Assembly (NCBI GenBank): GCA_902777605.1
Contig: CACYUI010000003.1
Location: 19,593 to 83,592, forward strand
Direction of reading: 5' to 3'
DNA length: 64,000 nucleotides
Source of the DNA: an uncultured bacterium
GTDB lineage: Bacteria; Cyanobacteriota; Vampirovibrionia; Gastranaerophilales; Gastranaerophilaceae
Positions 57,874 through 64,000 of the stretch are shown here, piece by piece. Under the pieces are notes generated by a model that ran no database searches, was not told the DNA's origin, and worked only from the letters and a program-made list of their open reading frames with translations. Position 1 is the first letter of the stretch. Every line of letters starts with the position of its first letter. Position numbers and translations under genes: made by a program.

Positions 57874-58446
57874 ATGGATATTAAATCATATATTCAAACT
57901 TCAATAGACACAAAATCTAAGATATTGAACAATGATGATATTATATTAACTATTAAATCTATTGCAGAGGAAATAATAAAATCATACAAGAATGGCAATA
58001 AGCTATTAACAGCAGGTAATGGTGGTTCAGCAGCTGATGCACAACATATCGCAGGAGAGTTTGTCTTAAAATTTTTTATGGATCGCCCTGGATTATCAGC
58101 TTTTGCACTCACTACAGATACTTCTGTATTGACATCCATAGGTAATGACTGTGGTTTTGAGAATTTATTTGCTAAACAAATTCAGGCAAATGCAAACAAA
58201 GGAGATGTTTTTATCGGAATATCCACTTCCGGTAATTCTAAAAATATTATCATAGCTCTTGAAGAAGCTCAAAATAAAGGTTTAACAACAGTAGGTTTAA
58301 CAGGATCAGATAAATGCGAAATGGATAAATATTGTGACTACATAATTCATGTTCCTTCTTCATTAACTCCAATTATACAAGAATCACACATTATGATAGG
58401 TCACATTATTTGTGCATTAGTAGAAGAAACAATGTTTAAAAAGTAA
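57874..58446 (+). CDS. gmhA: phosphoheptose isomerase-like SIS protein
   Basis: A 190-residue SIS-domain isomerase that turns sedoheptulose 7-phosphate into D-glycero-D-manno-heptose 7-phosphate. LLTAGNGGSAADAQHIAGEF, TTDTSVLTSIGND, GISTSGNSKNI and PIIQESHIMIGHI are the GmhA motifs. Heptose is used in lipopolysaccharide cores or heptosylated glycans. No other heptose gene is in the window. A truncated wzz follows. Confidence 0.9.
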   Translation: MDIKSYIQTSIDTKSKILNNDDIILTIKSIAEEIIKSYKNGNKLLTAGNGGSAADAQHIAGEFVLKFFMDRPGLSAFALTTDTSVLTSIGNDCGFENLFAKQIQANANKGDVFIGISTSGNSKNIIIALEEAQNKGLTTVGLTGSDKCEMDKYCDYIIHVPSSLTPIIQESHIMIGHIICALVEETMFKK

Positions 58447-58488
58447 TAAGTTTCTTTGATTATATAATTAGTAAAAACTAGGTAATCT

Positions 58489-58797
58489 ATGCAACAAAAT
58501 ATATATTATAATCCAACTGATGAATTAGATGAAGATTTAAATATAGATTTAAAAAAAATATTTATGATTCTCTGGAATCGTAAAGAACTCATTGCAAAAG
58601 TTTTTTCAGGCGTGCTTGTATTTTTTATATTATTAACCTTTATTCTGCCTAAAAAATACAAGGTAGAAGCAGATTTATATATTAATAAAGCAAATAATAC
58701 AAACTTGATGGAAATTAACCCATATGCAATAGAAGAACTTGGCGCTGCCGGCAAATTTTGGTATAAATTAATGAATCTGATTTTTGTATCAAAATGA
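58489..58797 (+). pseudogene. truncated Wzz-type chain-length determinant
   Basis: A 102-residue fragment. DLKKIFMILWNRKELI, a membrane helix (VFSGVLVFFILLTFILP) and KYKVEADLYINKANNTN are the N-terminus of Wzz polysaccharide co-polymerases. The family then has a long periplasmic coiled coil and a second membrane helix. Here, after INPYAIEELGAAG, the sequence turns into KFWYKLMNLIFVSK and stops. An internal deletion is likely. Confidence 0.65.
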
Positions 58798-58851
58798 TAC
58801 TAACTAAAATATAAAAAATTACACTTGTTTAATATATTCAGAAAGGATATT

Positions 58852-59271
58852 ATGATCAAAAATTTTAAAAATATCACTTTAGTTTTAATTTTGATGTTGT
58901 TTTTTACAAACTGTATACAATCTGCTGAAAAAACAACATTGTTAAAAACTACTTCTACTTGGGATAATGCTAAGTATGAAAAATTAAAAATAAAAAAGCC
59001 GGAAGTTACGGTATTACAAATAAATATCGGTGTCGGAGAAGCATTACCGATGCATAAGCATGATTTAGTAAATATTGCTTATGTTAAAAAAGGTGTTTTA
59101 ACCGTTATAACTGAAGAAAATCAGCAAATCACTGTCAAAGAAGGAGAATGCCTTCCCGAAATAATAGGTAAGTACCATTACGGAAAGAATTTAGGAAGTG
59201 AACCTGTCGAACTTATAGTTTTCTATATTGGCGAAAAAGGTACTCCTTTATCAGTTAATAAAAAATTATAA
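58852..59271 (+). CDS. secreted cupin protein
   Basis: A 139-residue protein. The N-terminus is a signal peptide (FKNITLVLILMLFFTNCIQSA). The cupin barrel follows: GVGEALPMHKHDLVNIAYV with metal-binding His, VLTVITEENQQITVKEGECL and YHYGKNLGSEPVELIVFY. It may be a small sugar- or acid-binding protein outside the cytoplasm. The start at 58852 has GAAAGGA upstream; a longer frame would add nine residues before the signal peptide. Confidence 0.7.
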   Translation: MIKNFKNITLVLILMLFFTNCIQSAEKTTLLKTTSTWDNAKYEKLKIKKPEVTVLQINIGVGEALPMHKHDLVNIAYVKKGVLTVITEENQQITVKEGECLPEIIGKYHYGKNLGSEPVELIVFYIGEKGTPLSVNKKL

Positions 59272-59342
59272 ACATATAAAATTAAAACTTCAGACCAATA
59301 ATAATCAAACAATGATTGATGCATTGTGCTACAATATATTTT

Positions 59343-60698
59343 ATGATGAATCAATTACTGAAAAAATTATACGGTTCGTTTATAGACAATATATATTCAG
59401 AGGCTGTAAAATCGCCTGTTAGAATTTTACCGATTACATTTTTATTTTTATGTTTGTTTGGAGGAATATTATTGTTTCTTCCTATGTCAGGTAAAATGTC
59501 CTTTATAGATGCTCTGTTTACCGCAGTTAGCGGAGTTTGTGTTACAGGTTTATCTGTTAGTGATATAGCCACTCAATTAACTACTTTTGGACAATTTATT
59601 TTAATGATATTAATTCAAGTTGGCGGACTTGGAATTATGACAATATCGTCTGTTATTTTTCTGCTTTTGGGCAAAAAAATGTCTGTCGCATATGAGAAAA
59701 ATGCAAAAAGTATGTTTGATGCAGAAAGCAAAGAAGAAGTTAAAGAATCTTTGTACTTAATTTTTAAATATACATTTTTACTTGAATTTATAGGCTTTAT
59801 AATTTTGTTTGTAAGATTTTCTTTTCTTCAACATAATCTTATATTTGGGTTTAAGCAGGCTATTTTTCTTGCAATTTCAGCATTTTGTAATGCCGGTTAT
59901 GCATTGATATCAGACAACTTAATACCATATAATGGTGATCCGTATATTATTTTGACCGTAGCATTTTTAATTATTTTTGGAGGTATCGCTCCTGCTATAG
60001 CAATAACTTTGCCAAAATTTTTTAAAAGAGAAAAATTATCCCCTGTTATAACAATAGTTTTTAATACTACAATAATATTACTTGTCGCCGGAACTTTATT
60101 ATTTTTAATTTCAGAAACAAACGGAATTTTAAACGGAATGAGTTTTTCTGATAGATTATTAAACTCGTTTTTTAATTCTGTTAGCGCAAGAACTGCCGGT
60201 TTTGGTTCTGTAGATTTAAGCAACATTTCTTGCGGAAGTTATTTGACTTTAATTTTTCTTATGGTTATTGGCGGCTCTCCCGGCGGTACAGCAGGAGGAA
60301 TTAAGACAACAACTTTTGCAATACTGGTTATTACATGTATTAATGTCTTTGCCGGTAAAAAGAATGTTGTGAGAAACAGAGAAATTTCATACGAAACTGT
60401 TTATAAAGCAATAGGATTGGTGTTTGTATATTTATCAGTTTTGACAATATCTATTATATTACTTATCACAACCCAGTCAGTTTCACATCCGAAACTCGTG
60501 TTTGAAGCGGTTTCTGCTATGGGGACAGTCGGATTGTCAATGGGAGCAACTCCTTATCTTGATGTATTCGGCAAACTGGTTATTATAACAACAATGTTTA
60601 TTGGCAGGGTAATGCCTGCAATGATTATATATTACTTAAACTCGAAAATTACAGAGTTTGATGTTAATTATCCAAAAGCGAAAATTTCTTTAACATAG
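59343..60698 (+). CDS. ktrB: Trk/Ktr-type potassium transporter, membrane subunit
   Basis: A 451-residue channel-like transporter. Four pore loops are visible, each with the selectivity Gly: VSGVCVTGLSV, AFCNAGYALI, VSARTAGFGSV and AMGTVGLSMG. The IGGSPGGTAGGIKTTTF segment is also typical. The short N-terminus suits KtrB more than TrkH. I start at the ATG at 59343: an extended TACAAT box (59330-59335) lies 7 bases before it, so the mRNA would be leaderless. ktrA follows after 13 bases. Confidence 0.88.
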   Translation: MMNQLLKKLYGSFIDNIYSEAVKSPVRILPITFLFLCLFGGILLFLPMSGKMSFIDALFTAVSGVCVTGLSVSDIATQLTTFGQFILMILIQVGGLGIMTISSVIFLLLGKKMSVAYEKNAKSMFDAESKEEVKESLYLIFKYTFLLEFIGFIILFVRFSFLQHNLIFGFKQAIFLAISAFCNAGYALISDNLIPYNGDPYIILTVAFLIIFGGIAPAIAITLPKFFKREKLSPVITIVFNTTIILLVAGTLLFLISETNGILNGMSFSDRLLNSFFNSVSARTAGFGSVDLSNISCGSYLTLIFLMVIGGSPGGTAGGIKTTTFAILVITCINVFAGKKNVVRNREISYETVYKAIGLVFVYLSVLTISIILLITTQSVSHPKLVFEAVSAMGTVGLSMGATPYLDVFGKLVIITTMFIGRVMPAMIIYYLNSKITEFDVNYPKAKISLT

Positions 60699-60711
60699 GA
60701 GAAAAATATTT

Positions 60712-61359
60712 ATGAAAGAACAAGTTTTAGTAATCGGGTTAGGGCAGTTTGGAATGTCGCTGGCGAGAACTCTTAACGAAAAAGGATTTCAGGTTATTGC
60801 TGTTGATATAGACCAAAAATTAGTAAATGAAGCCGCAAATTTTGCCACCGATGCTATTTGTTTGAATGCAATTGATGAAATATCATTATCCAAACTTTCT
60901 CCAAAAGACAGAGATTTAGTTATTTGCACGATAGGAGCAAAAGAACCTTCAATTTTAACAGTTGCTCTTTTAAAACAAATGGGGTGCGAAAATATTATTG
61001 CAAGAGCTTCTGAATCAATACACGCAAGAATTTTAAAAGCCATTGGTGCAAAACGAGTTATTAATCCTGAACACGAATACGGTAAAAGATTTGCAAACAG
61101 AATTTTATTTAAAAATATTTTTAGTGACAATACTTCTGATGAACTTGATTTGTTGGAAGTTCCGGCACAACCTTTTATGATAGATAAAACATTGGTAGAA
61201 CTTAAATTGCCTGATAGATATAAAATTATTGTAGCGGGAGTAATAAAAGATAATAAACTTACTCGTCCAATGCCTAAAGAAAAGTTGCAAGAAGGTGATA
61301 GGCTGCTTCTAACAGGAAGCTGCGATGACATTGAAAGAATGATAGAGGAGAATAAATAA
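60712..61359 (+). CDS. ktrA: potassium uptake regulator (RCK domains)
   Basis: A 215-residue cytoplasmic gate of the Ktr system. The N-terminal RCK domain has LVIGLGQFGMSLARTLNEKG (NAD/ATP-binding) and VIAVDIDQKLV. The C-terminal RCK_C lies from about 135. GGAG precedes the ATG. Its stop overlaps the next start by one base. In relatives this subunit binds c-di-AMP; a PgpH-type phosphodiesterase is in the same window. Confidence 0.88.
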   Translation: MKEQVLVIGLGQFGMSLARTLNEKGFQVIAVDIDQKLVNEAANFATDAICLNAIDEISLSKLSPKDRDLVICTIGAKEPSILTVALLKQMGCENIIARASESIHARILKAIGAKRVINPEHEYGKRFANRILFKNIFSDNTSDELDLLEVPAQPFMIDKTLVELKLPDRYKIIVAGVIKDNKLTRPMPKEKLQEGDRLLLTGSCDDIERMIEENK

Positions 61360-61985
61360 TGAATTTTGCAAAACGCATTTATTATTCCTATATAATAATT
61401 TTAGTCTGTTCAACCGTTATAACAATAGCAGGCATTCGCGGTTTTCAAAGATTAGAACCATTTGTAAATACCTTAAACAGTAGTAATACCAAATCTCTTT
61501 ACTATGCAGAGCAAATGCTCTCAAGCATTTCAGCAAAAAAAGATTTGAAAAGATTTGAAAAAAATCTATATATGGCACAAAATAACATAACTGAACCAGG
61601 AGAGAAAGAGGTTCTTGAAAATATTGCCGGTAATTATCAGCCTTCGTTCTTTGGAAACAATTTGTATGAAGATAAAACAATAAATGATATAACTGAACTA
61701 TCAAGAATAAATAGAGTTGCAATGGAACAAGCCGGTTTGCGAGCAAAGAAAATGGAAACAGTAGGGATATGGATAATAATATTTCCTTCAATTTTTATTT
61801 GGATAATAGGTCTTACACTTTTAGCAAGATTAAAAAGGACTTTTATTAAGCCTATACAAGAATTGAACGATGTTATTGCTGATTACAACAGCGGAAATCA
61901 CATGCGAAGATGCCCATCGTATACTATTTCAAAGGACTTGCAAAAACTATACGATGGTTTAAATCGAATTTTAGATGAAAAATAA
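61359..61985 (+). CDS. two-helix membrane protein with HAMP-like end
   Basis: A 208-residue protein. Membrane helix 1 is at 9-26 and helix 2 at 135-157, with an extracytoplasmic helical region between. The end (FIKPIQELNDVIADYNSGN) looks like a HAMP linker. No kinase, cyclase or methyl-accepting domain follows, so this is a sensor stub or an interaction partner. It is translationally coupled to ktrA (TAATG). Confidence 0.65.
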   Translation: MNFAKRIYYSYIIILVCSTVITIAGIRGFQRLEPFVNTLNSSNTKSLYYAEQMLSSISAKKDLKRFEKNLYMAQNNITEPGEKEVLENIAGNYQPSFFGNNLYEDKTINDITELSRINRVAMEQAGLRAKKMETVGIWIIIFPSIFIWIIGLTLLARLKRTFIKPIQELNDVIADYNSGNHMRRCPSYTISKDLQKLYDGLNRILDEK

Positions 61986-62283
61986 ATTTTTCTATATGTA
62001 CTGTTATGAAAGAACATTTTGTTTAAGAAGAAAGAACTGAAATTTTGAGAATTTCTAATATAAAAATATTACATTGCCCTGTTATTGTTGGGTTTCACCC
62101 AACCTACGAGCTTGTTGTGAGATATAGTAATAGCAATTTTCTTTGGGATGTAGTTTTGAGATACTAAATTTGCATTTTAAAATGGTATGATTATTGTAAA
62201 AGAACAGTCATTTTGAGAAGAAAGAACAGAAAATTTGAGTATTTTCATAGCAAAAAAAAATATTTAGGTGTTTTTAATTTTGT
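61986..62283. repeat. spacer with dispersed repeats
   Basis: A 298-base gene-free spacer. Two related copies of a sequence with a TTTTGAGA core lie at about 62005-62058 and 62193-62248; a third is at 63246-63300. A hairpin GTTGGGTTTCACCCAAC at 62087-62103, followed by CTACG, is a word common in dispersed bacterial repeats. No gene is seen. Confidence 0.5.
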
Positions 62284-62853
62284 ATGAAATTATCAATACA
62301 AAATTATAATAATATCTTATCAAATAATCATAATATTGCTTTTACAAATCTTAAAGATGCTTCAAAAAAATCCCTATTGGATGTTGTAAGCAATAAAGAT
62401 TTTTTACCAGAAATTGTCTCATATGATACAGGAATAAATGATTTTAGATTAAAAAGCTTAATTGTGCAAAAAAGGAACAAGATGATTCCACAATCACCCG
62501 TACCTCCTGAGTATACATATATTGATAAATATGGAATAACCAGATTGAAACCTCATTTGTACATAAAAGAAATAATTGTAAAACCAGAATTTTTAAGACA
62601 GGGTGTTTGTCGTGATGCTGAAAAAAAGATTGTTCAACTTTCAAAAGATGCGGGCTTTGAAGGAAGAGTTCTTCTTGACTCTGCACCTATAAGAGGAACC
62701 GAAGCGTATATACCAAATCCAACACTTGCACATTGGGCCAACGGTTTTCGTTTTTACTGTAGCAATGCAACAAAACAAATGCTAGATGCATTAAATGGAA
62801 AATCCCAAATAAAATTCGGTCCGGGCGGTTGTATGTACTATCCTATTATATAG
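62284..62853 (+). CDS. GNAT-like accessory protein, paralogue of 34601-35263
   Basis: A 189-residue protein. The N-terminus has HNIAFTNLKD near residue 20. From about 97 the sequence is GNAT-like: YIKEIIVKPEFLRQGVCRDA (acetyl-CoA loop), VQLSKDAGFEGRVLLDSAPI, then HWANGFRFYC. These blocks match the protein at 34601 in order. There is no clear ribosome site. Upstream and downstream spacers are repeat-rich, so it lies in an accessory island. Confidence 0.6.
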   Translation: MKLSIQNYNNILSNNHNIAFTNLKDASKKSLLDVVSNKDFLPEIVSYDTGINDFRLKSLIVQKRNKMIPQSPVPPEYTYIDKYGITRLKPHLYIKEIIVKPEFLRQGVCRDAEKKIVQLSKDAGFEGRVLLDSAPIRGTEAYIPNPTLAHWANGFRFYCSNATKQMLDALNGKSQIKFGPGGCMYYPII

Positions 62854-63293
62854 TAAATAGGTCGGGTTTTAACCCGACAATAACTCTTGTGTACAACAGC
62901 GTGCAAAAGTATGCAAAAATAGTGCAAAAAAGCGGACATTTGTGTTACCGAAAACGGACATTTCGGACATTTTAAATCAAGCTATTTCCGACCTAACAAA
63001 ATCGCTAAAATCTGCTAAAATTGGTACTTCTGCCGATTAAAAATATTTACCTCTTCCGACCAAATGTCCTGAAAAAAGGTAATTATTCAACTCTCAAACT
63101 TGATATTTAGGAAAGAATATTGAAAACATTGAGTTATGGGTATTTATAATCAAAGTATATGTGATACTCAAATTATCTGTGAAAATATATTATTTTTTAA
63201 CCACAAATCAACCACAAAAACAAAAAAGTGGTGATTTTAAAATTTATGTAAAATAACAGTCGGTTTGAGATGAAGGAACAGGGATTTTGAGAA
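62854..63293. other. 440-base repeat-rich spacer
   Basis: It opens with the hairpin GTCGGGTTTTAACCCGAC (62861-62878). Three TGCAAAA copies follow at 10-11 base spacing (about 62901-62930). CGGACATT occurs three times (about 62933-62972) with an inverted AAATGTCC near 63062, and GCTAAAAT twice (about 63003-63021). A third copy of the TTTTGAGA repeat ends the region. A short frame over 62871-63040 lacks a start and may be a relic. Confidence 0.4.
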
Positions 63294-63839
63294 TTATTTC
63301 TTTGAGAAAAACTTAATGATTTGTTTAAGTATATTTTCTATAAAATTAAAAACATAATACATTACAAATGCAAAAACAGTTCCAATAATAATATATAACA
63401 ATAAATAATTTCCAGAAGTTGTTTCAATGCAATATTTATTATTTGGATTGTTTAGATATTTATAAAATTGATTAATTTCATACTGCATTATATCTAAAGA
63501 TTTATTTTCAAATGTTGACTGATAGTTTATATAATAACTCATAAAAGGTTTTATTAATTTGCCTTTTTGATTTGAGACTTGTAAGTGAATTACATGTGAA
63601 CAAGTTCTGGGTTCAGAACCATATCTTCTTGAACAGCTCCTTATATTATCTTTAGGAATAATTTGGCTATTTTTATCAAGATTTATCCTTGTTTTAATAT
63701 CAATAAAGCCTATATAGGTATGAGTTATAGTACATTTTAAGTCTGCATTACAAGTCATCACTTCTTTAGATGGATGTAAAAATATATAAATTAAAATTAA
63801 TATAAAACAAAATAAATATAAAAATAATTTATTTTTCAT
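63294..63839 (-). CDS. hypothetical two-helix membrane protein
   Basis: A 181-residue protein that I do not recognise. An N-terminal helix (LFLYLFCFILILIYIFL) anchors it, and a second (LLLYIIIGTVFAFVMYYVF) lies near residues 146-165. Between them is an extracytoplasmic region with Cys residues (MTCNADLKCTIT, SCSRRYGSEPRTCSHV). The end is basic. The ATG lies inside the last codons of the upstream ORF6N gene, so the two are coupled. Confidence 0.6.
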   Translation of the reverse strand: MKNKLFLYLFCFILILIYIFLHPSKEVMTCNADLKCTITHTYIGFIDIKTRINLDKNSQIIPKDNIRSCSRRYGSEPRTCSHVIHLQVSNQKGKLIKPFMSYYINYQSTFENKSLDIMQYEINQFYKYLNNPNNKYCIETTSGNYLLLYIIIGTVFAFVMYYVFNFIENILKQIIKFFSKK

Positions 63840-64000
63840 CTACCCCAAATCCTATTTTTCTTGGTTTTGTTCTGTCCATGAGTAAATCAATGGCTTCGTA
63901 TATTTTTTCTATTTCTTTGTTGTTGTCTTTTGCATAATTCATAAGATAATTTTCAATATCAGCAACTCTTTTTGTTAATTCTTTGTTATCCAATGCCCAT
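63829..64000 (-). CDS. C-terminal end of an ORF6N/KilA-N-type protein (partial)
   Basis: The gene enters from the right edge; 56 residues are visible before TAA. LTKRVADIENYLMNYAKDNN, then IYEAIDLLMDRTKPRKIGF is the tail seen on ORF6N-domain, phage antirepressor-like DNA-binding proteins. The DNA-binding domain itself lies outside the window. Its presence points to a mobile or phage-derived neighbourhood at this edge. Confidence 0.6.
   Translation of the reverse strand, partial: WALDNKELTKRVADIENYLMNYAKDNNKEIEKIYEAIDLLMDRTKPRKIGFGVDEK

Noticed and set aside
60789..61331. 180-codon frame opposite ktrA
   Set aside because: Ser/Ile-rich antisense shadow of ktrA with no motif or ribosome site.

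Overview
The window is AT-rich (by eye about one third G+C), carries no tRNA, rRNA or CRISPR array, and reads as a chromosome segment of an anaerobic, fermentative, diderm-type gut bacterium. Pyruvate formate-lyase, rubrerythrin, a Fur/PerR regulator, GmhA, a Wzz fragment and a pseudaminic-acid-type surface sugar cluster fit this. The mix of ordinary housekeeping genes with lineage-restricted proteins carrying short N-terminal aromatic-Gly/Lys motifs resembles Gastranaerophilales (non-photosynthetic Cyanobacteria, 'Melainabacteria'). That placement is inference, not proof.

Layout. 0-10.3 kb: a leftward surface-sugar operon running pseB, pseC, aldo/keto reductase, class III aminotransferase, pseF, TIM-barrel isomerase, a fused pseH-pseI, then glycan-transfer genes. 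10.5-13.1 kb: a secreted protein and redox genes (a frameshifted flavoprotein, a PNPOx-like protein, rubrerythrin). 13.1-22.3 kb: an acetyltransferase, fabH-fabD, nadD-yqeK, a large membrane protein, divergent murF and mnmE, and ndk. 22.5-24.5 kb: a Tyr/Asn-rich membrane protein, then a 665-base gap holding what looks like a type I toxin-antitoxin locus. 24.5-36 kb: tgt, a GH13-like enzyme, pcrA, small hypothetical genes, and two paralogous ribbon-helix-helix modules. 36-41.8 kb: glmS, ahcY, smpB and a Fur-family gene with a Fur-like box. 41.9-49.1 kb: a split pyruvate formate-lyase with its activase, cdd, a PgpH-like phosphodiesterase, ybeY and dgkA. 49.1-64 kb: an alpha-glucan phosphorylase homologue, an 807-residue toxin-like protein, a DtxR-family repressor facing a dxs-like gene, an MFS exporter, gmhA beside a truncated wzz, a KtrAB-type potassium system, a second GNAT-like accessory protein, repeat-rich spacers and an ORF6N-type gene cut by the window end.

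The observations I rate highest are: (1) the candidate type I toxin/antisense RNA pair at 23.93-24.09 kb; (2) a 12-base unit GGGGTAAATAAA that recurs through the window and sits in tandem, in the same reading phase (Gly-Val-Asn-Lys), inside unrelated proteins; (3) a pyruvate formate-lyase whose glycyl-radical domain is a separate gene with a Ser-rich tail; (4) paired RHH modules with a shared 3' element; (5) several genes whose -10 box lies 6-7 bases before the ATG, suggesting leaderless mRNAs.
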